Shown here piece by piece: positions 43,948 to 52,402 of a stretch of 64,000 bases of DNA. The first letter of the stretch is position 1. Each line of letters begins with the position of its first letter. The notes under the pieces were generated by a model that saw only the letters and a list, made by a program, of their open reading frames with translations, was not told the DNA's origin and did no database searches. The position numbers were made by a program, and so were the translations under genes. Origin of the DNA: Rathayibacter sp. VKM Ac-2760 (GTDB lineage: Bacteria; Actinomycetota; Actinomycetes; Actinomycetales; Microbacteriaceae). The stretch spans positions 3,906,001 through 3,970,000 of the forward strand of contig NZ_CP047173.1 in assembly GCF_009834185.1 (NCBI RefSeq), read 5' to 3'.

Positions 43948-44074
43948 TCGAGCACCGATCCCTTCCCTCGTCGACTCCCGACACCCCCGCCCGCGACGCC
44001 GCGGCCGCGGGGGAGCAGGGATCGCGCCGAGAGACCGGAGCGGCCCGATCCGCCCTCTCGAGAAAGGCGACCCG

Positions 44075-44131
44075 ATGTCGTCAACGCTCCACCTCTCCTG
44101 CACGCTCACCGCCGCGGTGGTGGCACCGTGA
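44075..44131 (+). CDS. Leader ORF of 18 codons overlapping the CWB2 gene
   Basis: ATG 44075, preceded by GAGAAAGG, encodes MSSTLHLSCTLTAAVVAP and ends in TGA at 44129-44131, sharing GTGA with the start of the next gene. Such overlap suggests that translation of the CWB2 protein depends on translation of this peptide. No clear codon bias (for example runs of one amino acid) points to a sensed molecule. Confidence 0.5.
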   Translation: MSSTLHLSCTLTAAVVAP

Positions 44132-45552
44132 GGGCCCCGCGCCGCTCACGGGTCGCCCTGATCGCCGCCGCGGTGATCGCCGGCACCGTCGGCCTCACGC
44201 CCGCCCTCAGCGCCGCCGCCGCCCCCTCCGCCTCGACGGACGTCACCTGCACCGACGGCGCCCCGGTCAGCGCCGTCGTCGCCGGCGACACCGGCGGCCC
44301 GGTCGGCGGCACGGGGACCACGACCCTCGGACTGGCCGTCAACGGCGTCACCGCCGACACGACCAGCGTCCCGGCGACCGGCGGCCCGTTCGCCTTCGAC
44401 TCGGTGCCGGTCACGACCGGCGACCGGCTCGTGGTCTGGGCAGGCAGCTCGGCCAACGTGCAGTACAGCTACAACGTCACCGCCGCGTCCTGCGACGACG
44501 GATCGACGCCCACGCCGACCCCGACCGCCACCGGCACGCCGACGGCCACTCCTACCGCCACACCCACCGCCACACCCACCGCGACTCCGACGGCCACGCC
44601 CACCGCGACCCCGACCGCCACGCCCACCGCGACCCCCACGCCCGGCGGTCCCGTGGTCGTCACCCGCATCGCCGGCGTCGACCGCCAGGACACCGCCGCG
44701 AAGGTCTCGGCCGCGACGTTCAAGTCGAACGTGCCGGTCGTCTTCATCGCCACCGGCAGCAACTTCCCCGACGCCCTCGCCGCGGCACCCGCCGCCGCGA
44801 AGCAGAACGGCCCGCTGCTGCTGGTCGACCAGGACTCCATGACGCAGCCGGTCCGCGACGAGCTGCGCCGGCTCCGTCCGAGCAAGATCGTCGTCGTCGG
44901 CTCGAACCTGAGCGTCAGCGACCGCCTCGTCACCGAGCTCGCCGCCTACGCGAAGACCGGCGAGGTCCAGCGCATCGGCGGCGTCGACCGCTACGACACC
45001 GCGGCGAAGCTCGTCGAAGCGGCCTTCCCGAAGGGGTCCTCGCAGGCCTGGCTCGCCACCGGCGAGAAGTTCCCCGACGCCCTCGCCGCCGCCGCCGCAG
45101 CCGGCTCGGTCCGCGCGCCCGTCCTCCTGGTGAACGGCGGACTCAGCGCCGTCGACGACACCACCCGCTCCCTCGTGCAGGGCCTCGGCGTCAAGAAGCT
45201 GACCATCGCGGGCGACCCCCTCTCGGTCAGCACCGGCATCGAGAACTCGTTCCGCATCACGCCGATCCGCATCGGCGGCACCGACCGCTACGACACCTCG
45301 GTCCAGCTCAACCGCGCCGCCTTCACCGCCGCGTCGACGGTCTACCTCGCCACCGGCGAGAAGTTCCCCGACGCCCTCTCCGGAGCGGCCGCCGCCGGCT
45401 TCACCCGCAACCCGCTCTACACGGTGAAGCCCGACTGCGTCCCCCAGCCCGTCCTCGACGACATCAAGAGCCTCGGCGCGACCAGCGTCGTGCTGCTCGG
45501 CGGCACCGGGACCCTGTCGGAGGGAGTGGCGAGCCTGACGGCCTGCAGCTAG
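44128..45552 (+). CDS. Secreted protein with three CWB2 cell-wall-binding repeats
   Basis: 474 residues from GTG 44128. Signal peptide RRSRVALIAAAVIAGTVGL, then a beta-rich domain (about 35-125), a Pro-Thr linker of repeated TPTA units (about 128-170), and three CWB2 (PF04122-type) repeats, each with R-x-x-G-x-D-R-x-D-T-A, FPDALAAAPAA and a VVVVG strand. CWB2 triplets bind anionic wall polymers non-covalently, so the N-terminal domain is displayed on the cell wall. That domain has no catalytic motif that I recognise. Confidence 0.9.
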   Translation: MRAPRRSRVALIAAAVIAGTVGLTPALSAAAAPSASTDVTCTDGAPVSAVVAGDTGGPVGGTGTTTLGLAVNGVTADTTSVPATGGPFAFDSVPVTTGDRLVVWAGSSANVQYSYNVTAASCDDGSTPTPTPTATGTPTATPTATPTATPTATPTATPTATPTATPTATPTPGGPVVVTRIAGVDRQDTAAKVSAATFKSNVPVVFIATGSNFPDALAAAPAAAKQNGPLLLVDQDSMTQPVRDELRRLRPSKIVVVGSNLSVSDRLVTELAAYAKTGEVQRIGGVDRYDTAAKLVEAAFPKGSSQAWLATGEKFPDALAAAAAAGSVRAPVLLVNGGLSAVDDTTRSLVQGLGVKKLTIAGDPLSVSTGIENSFRITPIRIGGTDRYDTSVQLNRAAFTAASTVYLATGEKFPDALSGAAAAGFTRNPLYTVKPDCVPQPVLDDIKSLGATSVVLLGGTGTLSEGVASLTACS

Positions 45553-45573
45553 CCGCAGCTGCACCGCCGCGAC

Positions 45574-45623
45574 TCGCCCGAGAAGGCTCGTTCCCCACCC
45601 GGAGAACGAGCCTTCTCGGGCGA
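45574..45623. terminator. Perfect 20-bp inverted repeat between convergent genes
   Basis: TCGCCCGAGAAGGCTCGTTC (45574-45593) and its exact complement (45604-45623) enclose a 10-base loop. Placed 21 bp after the CWB2 stop and 5 bp before the end of the minus-strand DUF726 gene, it should stop transcripts from both sides. It also marks the left border of the lower-GC segment. Confidence 0.85.
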
Positions 45624-45628
45624 TTCGA

Positions 45629-47335
45629 TCACACGTCGGCGCGGAGGCGGACCTCGTCCTGGTAGTCGAAGTGCGTCTTGACGGCGTCGGAGACGTCGAT
45701 GTTCTGCATCTTGCTCGACACCGGGCTGAAGCCGACGAGCCCTGCGGCCGTCTCACCGCCCTGCGCGGTCCGGTAGACGTACTTCAGCACGGCGTCGTTC
45801 AGCGAGTGGTAACAGTAGACCGCCTCGTCGACCGCGGCGGTCAGCGAGTCCCAGTTGCTCTTCGCCCCGATGGCGGCGCCGAGCAGATGCGCGGCTTCGA
45901 TCCGCGGTCCGCCGGGCTTGGTGCCGAGCGCCTCAGCGGCGACGACCATCAGCCGCGCTCCGAGACTGTGCCCGATGAGCACGTAGGACTCGGCGTCCGT
46001 CCGGGCCAGGAGATCCCCGACGATGACGCCGGTCTTGTCGGCCCGGCTCTTCGCGACGTGCCAGGGGTTCTTGAGGAGATCGGCGGCGACGAACGCCGGA
46101 CCGACGACGTTCCCCAGGAACCTCGCGCCGGCTTTCGTGCCGATCGCTGCGGCAGCCTTGACCAGCCCGACGCCGCTGACTTTGCCGGCGAGTCCCGCCA
46201 CGAGACCACCGAGGTCGTCGAGTTCCTTCGAGCCCCAGTGGACGCGGTAGACGGGCGAGTCCGGGTAGCGCGCATCGACGATCGCCTTCCAGCCACCCCA
46301 CTTCTCGCTCTTGCCGTCGGTGAGGAACCCGTTCGCGACGATCACCGGCACACCGCCCTTGCCAGGCCTGAGCAGCTCGATCCGGAACGACTTGTCCTCG
46401 CGGAGGTAGGCGTTCGAGACGGACGCGCCCAGCGCGCCGCCGACCGCCGCACCGACCGCGGTGACGACCGCAGTGCCACCGGCCATCCCCAGCCCGCCGG
46501 CGGCGAGTGTGCCCCCGCCCAGCAGAGCCAGGCCGTGCGAGCTCGCCGCGGCGCCGGACAGGCCGCCGAACACTCCGAGTGAGCCCAGCGCTCCGCCGAT
46601 GGCGGGCGCCGCGACGAGGGCCAGCGGAGCGGCGACTCCGAGAGCGACGACACTGCCCACAGCGATCTTCGAGATCGCATCGAGGTCCGGCTTCTCGTAC
46701 TTGAGGAAGTCCTCGTAGTCGTGAAGCTCCCCGAAGGAGCCCTGGGCCTTCTCGAAGCCCGGGATCTCGCGCTTGTGCTCCGCGCAGAACTGCGGAACGC
46801 GGAGGGCACCGCGATCCCGGACCGCCAGGTTGTCGCAGCCCGGAGCCATGCACGGGAGGGTCGGAGAACCGCAGCCCTGGCAGACGTAGACCGGGAGCTG
46901 GCCAGCGGGTCGATTCGACTTCCGGTGCTCCGTGCGGAAGAAGCAGGACGAGCACCAGCCGCGCTCCACCGTGAGGAGCGAGACGTCGTCCGCGACATCG
47001 GCGATCCACTGGGCCGTTTTGGCGTACTCGTCCGCGCGCTTCTCCGCGGTCTTCCGCTCGATCTCGAGCATCTTCAGGGCGGCCTTCTGCTCCGCAGGAT
47101 CGGCGATGCCGAGTGCATCCAGATTCGACGCCGTCCGGGCCGCGTGCCAGGTCTTCGCAAAGGCCCACATGTTGCTGCGGAGCGCGGTATTGCTCTCGAG
47201 AACACCGCCGCTCTCGACACTCGGCTCGAGATCGGTGTAGTTGCCGACCAAGGAGAGCGTCGCTCCCTGATCCGAGATCACATCCACTCGGAGTCGCGAT
47301 CCTTCAACGATGTGGGAATGGAGTGAGCCGGCCAT
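45629..47335 (-). CDS. DUF726 (TMCO4-like) alpha/beta hydrolase with zinc-ribbon-like cysteines
   Basis: 568 residues. An N-terminal region holds seven cysteines (128, 131, 152, 155, 162, 167, 184) in CxxC-type pairs, probably binding zinc. A Gly/Ala-rich hydrophobic stretch (about 220-310) could insert in membrane. The C-terminal domain has the serine-hydrolase elbow GHSLGAR (Ser457), with later Asp and His (about 514 and 555) in DUF726/TMCO4 positions. A membrane-active lipase or esterase is likely. Base composition is lower than its neighbours. It is divergent, by 90 bp, from the GIY-YIG gene, and the two may form one system (inference). Confidence 0.8.
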   Translation of the reverse strand: MAGSLHSHIVEGSRLRVDVISDQGATLSLVGNYTDLEPSVESGGVLESNTALRSNMWAFAKTWHAARTASNLDALGIADPAEQKAALKMLEIERKTAEKRADEYAKTAQWIADVADDVSLLTVERGWCSSCFFRTEHRKSNRPAGQLPVYVCQGCGSPTLPCMAPGCDNLAVRDRGALRVPQFCAEHKREIPGFEKAQGSFGELHDYEDFLKYEKPDLDAISKIAVGSVVALGVAAPLALVAAPAIGGALGSLGVFGGLSGAAASSHGLALLGGGTLAAGGLGMAGGTAVVTAVGAAVGGALGASVSNAYLREDKSFRIELLRPGKGGVPVIVANGFLTDGKSEKWGGWKAIVDARYPDSPVYRVHWGSKELDDLGGLVAGLAGKVSGVGLVKAAAAIGTKAGARFLGNVVGPAFVAADLLKNPWHVAKSRADKTGVIVGDLLARTDAESYVLIGHSLGARLMVVAAEALGTKPGGPRIEAAHLLGAAIGAKSNWDSLTAAVDEAVYCYHSLNDAVLKYVYRTAQGGETAAGLVGFSPVSSKMQNIDVSDAVKTHFDYQDEVRLRADV

Positions 47336-47412
47336 GACCCGATGTTCCCACAGGTGATGGGCGGCGTCGGCCTTCTCAGTTCACACGAACCGTCGGCCGG
47401 TTCTGCTCCGTT

Positions 47413-47418
47413 TACGCT
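47413..47418 (+). promoter_or_regulatory. Probable -10 (TACGCT) with leaderless start
   Basis: TACGCT ends 7 bases before ATG 47426, and no ribosome site lies between, so the downstream mRNA probably begins at or next to its start codon. Confidence 0.5.
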
Positions 47419-47425
47419 CGGACTC

Positions 47426-48958
47426 ATGACCGCGCCCGCCAATTGGTACCCCGACCCCACCGACTCTTCGATCCTCCGCTATTGGGATGGGACTGCGTGG
47501 ACACACCACACGCATCCCGTCGCCCCTGCCGAGCCGATAGCGAACGAGGAACCACTTTCCCGGCGAGAGAGCCGGCGCGCGGAGAGGACGGTGGAGGCGG
47601 TGCACGACGTGCCCGCCGGTGCATCGACGGAGAGCAGTCCGGATATCCCGTTCTTCGGAGCGCGGAAGGTGGCGAAGGAGCTCGCGGCCAGGGTCGCCGA
47701 ACTCGAGCGCGCTCAGGAGCGCTACGGAATGCTCGAGCTGACGGAGCTCGATTCGGAGAAGAGCCGCCGACGGGCCGAGATCGCCGAGGAGCGCGCTCGA
47801 TGGCAGCACGACGTCACCACCAGAACTGAGGAGGAGTCCGCTCGGGCTGCATCATCGAGGGCTGTCGCCGCGGAGATCGACGATCACATCGCGCTCCGCC
47901 GCAGAGAGCTCGAGGACGTGCAGTCGCAGATCATCGGTGTCCGTCAGACGATCGACATCCAGGAGCTGGGTCTCTACGACTACGAGCACCCGGCGGAGGC
48001 CTCGGCCGATCTCGCGACTCGACTCGAGGTCACCCGCTCCCGCATCAAGGCAGCGATCCGCGACAAGAAAGCAGCGCGGGCGTCCAGCGGGTTCACGTTC
48101 AACGGCTCCGAGGCTCAGGGCCGGAAGTTCGTCAGCGATATGACGAAGATCCTGTTGCGCGCATACAACGCGGAGGCAGAGAACTGCGTGAAGACGGTTC
48201 GGGCCGGCAGTCTGGCCGTCGCGCAGGCGAGGCTGAGCAAGGCCGCCGAGATGATCGAGCGCCAGGGATCCATGATCACACTGACGATCGATCCCGAGTA
48301 CCACCACCTGAGACTGACCGAGATCCAATTGGCCAACCAGCATCTCCAGGCGCTCGCTCGGGAGAAGGAATTGGAGCGAGCCCGACGGGAGGAGCTCCGC
48401 GAGCAGCGGAAGGCGGAGCAGGAGCTGGCTCGCGAGCACGAGCGCCTCGACAAGGAGAAAGCTCATTACACGGCTACTCTCACTGCTCTGGAGGCGAACG
48501 GCGACCTGGAGGGAGCCGAAAGGCTCCGCGCTCGGATCGCCGATGTCGAGAGGGCCCTCCACGATGTGGACTACCGCGCGGCGAACATCCGGGCGGGCTA
48601 CGTCTACGTCATCTCGAACAGGGGAGCCTTCGGCGACCGAATGGTCAAGATCGGGATGACGAGACGCCTTGAGCCGATGGATCGGGTCAACGAGCTGGGC
48701 GACGCGTCGGTGCCGTTCCGCTTCGACGTCCACGCTCTGTTCTTCGCGGACGACGCCGTCGGAATCGAGACGATGCTTCACCAGACCTTCTCGGAGAAGC
48801 GCGTCAATCGGGTGAATCTCCGTCGCGAGTTCTTCTACGTGACGCCTGACGACGTGCTCGAGGTACTGCGGGCGCACTCGGTCGAGATCCTCGAGTTCCG
48901 GACCGAGGTCGCATCGGAGGAGTACCTGGCGAGCGTCACGCCGACGACCGGCGCCTGA
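47426..48958 (+). CDS. DUF2510-DUF4041-T5orf172 (GIY-YIG-like) protein
   Basis: 510 residues. Residues 5-30 (NWYPDPTDSSILRYWDGTAW) are a DUF2510 motif. A long charged coiled coil (about 90-165) and a DUF4041-like helical region (about 180-320, with FVSDMTKILLRAYNAEAENCV) follow. A second coiled coil (about 310-365) leads to a T5orf172/GIY-YIG-like nuclease domain (about 390-485: AGYVYVISNRGAFGDRMVKI, GMTRRLEPMDRVNEL, GIETMLHQTF). Such DUF4041-T5orf172 proteins occur in phages and defence-rich regions, but the function is not settled. ATG 47426 was chosen because the DUF2510 starts there. GC is clearly lower than flanking genes. Confidence 0.82.
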   Translation: MTAPANWYPDPTDSSILRYWDGTAWTHHTHPVAPAEPIANEEPLSRRESRRAERTVEAVHDVPAGASTESSPDIPFFGARKVAKELAARVAELERAQERYGMLELTELDSEKSRRRAEIAEERARWQHDVTTRTEEESARAASSRAVAAEIDDHIALRRRELEDVQSQIIGVRQTIDIQELGLYDYEHPAEASADLATRLEVTRSRIKAAIRDKKAARASSGFTFNGSEAQGRKFVSDMTKILLRAYNAEAENCVKTVRAGSLAVAQARLSKAAEMIERQGSMITLTIDPEYHHLRLTEIQLANQHLQALAREKELERARREELREQRKAEQELAREHERLDKEKAHYTATLTALEANGDLEGAERLRARIADVERALHDVDYRAANIRAGYVYVISNRGAFGDRMVKIGMTRRLEPMDRVNELGDASVPFRFDVHALFFADDAVGIETMLHQTFSEKRVNRVNLRREFFYVTPDDVLEVLRAHSVEILEFRTEVASEEYLASVTPTTGA

Positions 48959-49088
48959 TGCGGACCCTGTCCGGAAGCGGACACGTCCGCTAGCGGCTCT
49001 TCCGGCGGCGGGCGGAAGTTGTCAGACTCGTTTGATCCCCGTCGGCCGCGGCAGCACCTCCCGCCACCCCACCACCAGGAGTTCGGCG

Positions 49089-49475
49089 ATGCCCGACGTG
49101 ACCAGCCGCGAGGCACCCGCGCCGATCGACGCCGACGCGTCCCGGCGCCCCCTCCGCGCCTGGCTCAACGAGGGCTCCTACGGCCCCACCGATCTCACCC
49201 GCCGCGGCGCCCTGCTGGTCGTGGGGTCGATCCTCGCGGTGCTGGTGCCGATCGTGACGCTGACGCTGCTCGACGTCGACTCGCACGTGTCGCTCAAGGT
49301 CTGGATACTGGCCGTCACCGTCATCGCGCTGCTCGGTGCGCTGCTGCGGGTCGTCGCGGACATGCGGCCGGGTCCGCGCAGCGACCTCGACCGGGCGGGC
49401 AAGGCGGTCGGGGCGGTCGCGGCGCTGTTCACCGCGCTCGCCGTCGTCATCGACTGGAGCATGCTTCGCCTCTAG
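49089..49475 (+). CDS. Small membrane protein, unknown function
   Basis: 128 residues from ATG 49089, with AGGAG upstream. Three helices: LLVVGSILAVLVPIVTLTLL, VWILAVTVIALLGALL and AVGAVAALFTALAVVIDW. The N-terminal 45 residues are polar and Pro-rich. No family is recognised. It is convergent with the next gene. Confidence 0.7.
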   Translation: MPDVTSREAPAPIDADASRRPLRAWLNEGSYGPTDLTRRGALLVVGSILAVLVPIVTLTLLDVDSHVSLKVWILAVTVIALLGALLRVVADMRPGPRSDLDRAGKAVGAVAALFTALAVVIDWSMLRL

Positions 49476-49490
49476 GTGGGCGGACGGCGC

Positions 49491-50354
49491 TCAGGACGCG
49501 GGCAGGAACCGCACCGGAAGCTCCGCGACGGACAGCCCCGAGTCGCGCAGCACCTCCTCGATCGCGGCGTGCTCGCTCTCGGGCGCAGTGACCTGCACCT
49601 TGTCGACGCCGTCGATCTGGGTGCCGTCGCTGCTGTCGAAGTAGCCCGTCACTCCGTGCTCCTCGATCAGCTCGGCGAGCATCGCGGCGTAGCGCTCCTG
49701 CTCCCCCGCCCGGACGAGCACGCTGAGCATCGAGCCGCTGATCTCGACCGGGTGGTCGGCGCCGACTCCGGCGGCGTCGCGGAGGTCCTCGGCGTGCGCG
49801 ACGAGCGGCAGGAGGGCGTCGACGGCCGCGGGGTCCTCGATCGACAGGAGCGAGAACCGGCCCGCCCCGCCGTCGACGCCGTCCCGGACGGCGGCCTGCA
49901 GGTCGAGGCCTCGGACGAGGCCGTCGACGGGGCCGAGGAGATCGGCGGGATCGACGCCGAACTCGGGGCAGGGGCCGGCGCCCGCGCGGCCCTCCCACGG
50001 GCCGTGCACGGAGACCGCGTTGCCGCCGTCCGTCCGCACGCGGAACGACCAGGCGACGTGCTCGCCGTACTCGGAGGTGCAGGCGGTGTCGAGCACGGCG
50101 GGGAGGCCGGCCTCGTCGACCTCGAGGGAGATCCGGGAGGACGGGTCGAGGAAGACGGGCGCCTCGACCCAGCGCGCGGACTCCTGCACGCTGACCCCGG
50201 GGATGCTCGCGACCTGCGCCGTCAACCGGTCGAAGGCGGGGTCGGGCCGCTCGAACTGCGTCTCGCTGACCGTCCAGGCGAACAGCGTCGCGCCGCCGAC
50301 GACGACGCCGACTGCTCCCAGGGCCGCGAGGGCGGGCCACCACCACTTCGTCAT
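49491..50354 (-). CDS. Membrane-anchored secreted protein, unknown function
   Basis: 287 residues. One N-terminal helix (WWWPALAALGAVGVVVGGATLFAW) anchors a soluble domain facing outside. The domain has paired Cys (DTACTSEYG and GPCPEFG) and two similar halves ending in YAAMLAELIEEHGVTGYF and EVLRDSGLSVAELPV, like a tandem ferredoxin-like (alpha/beta) domain. The start ATG 50354 was chosen because it begins the helix. I recognise no family. Confidence 0.7.
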   Translation of the reverse strand: MTKWWWPALAALGAVGVVVGGATLFAWTVSETQFERPDPAFDRLTAQVASIPGVSVQESARWVEAPVFLDPSSRISLEVDEAGLPAVLDTACTSEYGEHVAWSFRVRTDGGNAVSVHGPWEGRAGAGPCPEFGVDPADLLGPVDGLVRGLDLQAAVRDGVDGGAGRFSLLSIEDPAAVDALLPLVAHAEDLRDAAGVGADHPVEISGSMLSVLVRAGEQERYAAMLAELIEEHGVTGYFDSSDGTQIDGVDKVQVTAPESEHAAIEEVLRDSGLSVAELPVRFLPAS

Positions 50355-50448
50355 GCCCCCAGGGTCCCTCCTCGCCGGGGAGTGCGCCACTGCGGCGGGC
50401 GGCGGTCTCTCGAACAGCGGGCGAACGGCGCTGGTTCAGAATGGAAGG

Positions 50449-50964
50449 GTGTCCCCCTCGCCAGCCGACCGCGCCGACGCCGACGCCGACCCCGACGCCC
50501 TCCCCGGCGACGGCCGCGACGAGACCGAGAACGAGCGACTCGACCGCAACTGGAGCGAGATCCTGCAGGAGTTGCGCGTCATCCAGACCGGAACGCAGAT
50601 CCTGACCGGCTTCCTGCTCGCGATCGCCTTCCAGCAGCGCTTCGCCGACCTCGACCTGTTCCAGACCGACGTCTACCTCGTGCTGATCAGCGGCTCGGTG
50701 CTGGCGACCCTCCTCGGCCTCGCGCCCGTCAGCCTGCACCGCGAGCTGTTCCGCCGCCGCGCGAAGAGCACGCTCGTGCGCGCCGCTGACCTCCTGCTGC
50801 GGCTGACGCTGCTCGCCGTGGCACTCGTGCTGACGGGCACGGTGCTGCTGATCTTCGACGTGGTGACCACCCGGCCGCTCGCGATCACGATGGCGTCGAT
50901 CACGGCCGTCCTCATCGCCGCCGTCTGGCTGGTGCTGCCGTGGCGCATCCGGAGGCGTACCTGA
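50449..50964 (+). CDS. DUF6328-family membrane protein
   Basis: 171 residues from GTG 50449. ETENERLDRNWSEILQELRVIQTGTQILTGFLLAIAFQQRF (two parts, about 28-66) is characteristic of DUF6328, followed by three more helices and a basic tail (WRIRRRT). The family is common in actinobacteria and has no known function. A -10-like CAGAAT ends 7 bases before the GTG, so the mRNA may be leaderless. Confidence 0.8.
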   Translation: MSPSPADRADADADPDALPGDGRDETENERLDRNWSEILQELRVIQTGTQILTGFLLAIAFQQRFADLDLFQTDVYLVLISGSVLATLLGLAPVSLHRELFRRRAKSTLVRAADLLLRLTLLAVALVLTGTVLLIFDVVTTRPLAITMASITAVLIAAVWLVLPWRIRRRT

Positions 50965-50976
50965 GGCGCACGCGCG

Positions 50977-52287
50977 TCAGAACGGCGGCGGAGCCTCGAC
51001 GAAGCGCGGCCCCGGCGGCGGGAGCACGTCGGCGAGCCCCGGTGGGTGCGTGGTGATCCTGCGCCCGGTCGGGCTGGTCCACTCGGCGGTGCCGCCGTCG
51101 CGGAGCCGGTAGCGCCAGCGGTCCCCGTGGCGCAGGTGGTGGTGGCTCGTGCAGAGCGAGGCGAGGTTGTCGAGGGACGTCTCGCCGCCGTTGCGCCACT
51201 CGATCGTGTGGTCCGCCTCGGCCCTGGTGGCGGTGCGGGTGCAGCCGGCGAAGCGGCAGGTCTGGTCGCGCAGCTGCAGGTGCAGGCGCATCCGGGGCGG
51301 CGGGAGGCGGTGGGTGCGGCCGACGGAGACGACGGCGCCCGTGTCCGGCTCGGTGATCACCCGGGTGATCGCGGCGAATGCGACGCTGCGGGCGACCTCC
51401 GCGGGGATCGGGCCGTAGCCGTCGAGATCGGCCGGCGCGTCGTCGAGGCCGAGCGCCGCGCCCGCGGTCATCGTCACGCGCACCTCGGCCCGGACGCCGG
51501 GCACGAACGTCGGCTCGGGACGCTCGACGCCCTCGGGGAACGTGCCCGAGACGTCGCCGTCGCAGAGCAGCTCGGTCGCGACGTCCGCGCGCAGCTGTCC
51601 GAGGGTGCGCTCCTCGCCTTCGTCGCGCAGCATCCGCGCCATGCGGTCGGCCCTGTCGTACGCGCCCAGCACCGCCGTCGCCGGAGCGTGCACGCACAGC
51701 ATCGCCATCCCGTCCACCTCCGGCGTCACCCACACCGCGCGGTCCTCCCGCGCCCGGCGATGCCGCTCCGCGAGAGGCTGCTCGTGCAGCCGCTCCCGCA
51801 GGCGCCCCAGCGCAAGGCTCAGCTGCGTCGGCGTCATCGACTCCGCCAGCTCCGCCGCCCGCTCATCGAACGCCGCCCGCGACGCGAGCGGCAGCGAGGC
51901 GGCGACCCGGTAGATCCGCTCCCCCGCCGACCAGCGGATCCGCGCCCCGGCCAGCGCCGCACGCGTGATCGGCAGCTCCTCCACGAGCAGCTAGGCGACC
52001 TCCAGCTCGTGCGCCGCGTCCCGCTCCGACACGGTCATCGCGACCGCGAACTCCGCCCGGACCGACCGCTCCACCAGCTCCCGCGCCTCCCCGCGCGACA
52101 CCCCCGCCGCAAACGCCTCCGGACACCGCAGCGCCGCCCGGTGACCCGCGTACAGCTCCTCCGCGGACGCGAGCAGCGCCGGCGCGGCCGAGCGCGCCAG
52201 CACGTCCGCCCGATCGCCGCGCTCGCGCACCTCGGAGCGCACCGCCTCCGCGTCCGCGCCGGCATCAGCCGTCCCTGAATCCGTCAT
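50977..52287 (-). pseudogene. DUF222/13E12-repeat HNH endonuclease gene broken by one in-frame TAG
   Basis: The N-terminal part (from ATG 52287) ends at TAG 51991-51993 after DAAHELEVA; the same frame continues LLVEELPITRAALAGARIRWS through the rest of DUF222 to an HNH motif (TCRFAGCTRTATRAEADHTIEW, two parts; NLASLCTSHHHLRH). Restoring CAG (Gln) for TAG would rejoin about 436 residues. A new ATG at 51984 could still make the HNH part. 13E12 proteins are numerous in this family of bacteria and their role is unknown. A single C-to-T change suffices, so a recent mutation or sequencing error is possible. Confidence 0.88.
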
Positions 52288-52402
52288 ACGAGTATCGAAG
52301 CAGTGACCGCCGACACGCGCGCGGCCCGCAGCACGATCCGTGGAGAGCCCTCCGAAACTCCTCCTGTGGAGGAGGAGCACCACACCCGGGGAACTCCGGA
52401 CG

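Noticed and set aside
44500..44645. Intergenic microsatellite in the CWB2 region
   Set aside because: The repeated CCACGCCCACC-like units are coding and give the Pro-Thr linker of the wall protein.
45574..48995. Integrative element or prophage
   Set aside because: Composition is shifted, but there is no integrase, transposase, tRNA site or matching direct repeats at the ends; only a two-gene island can be supported.
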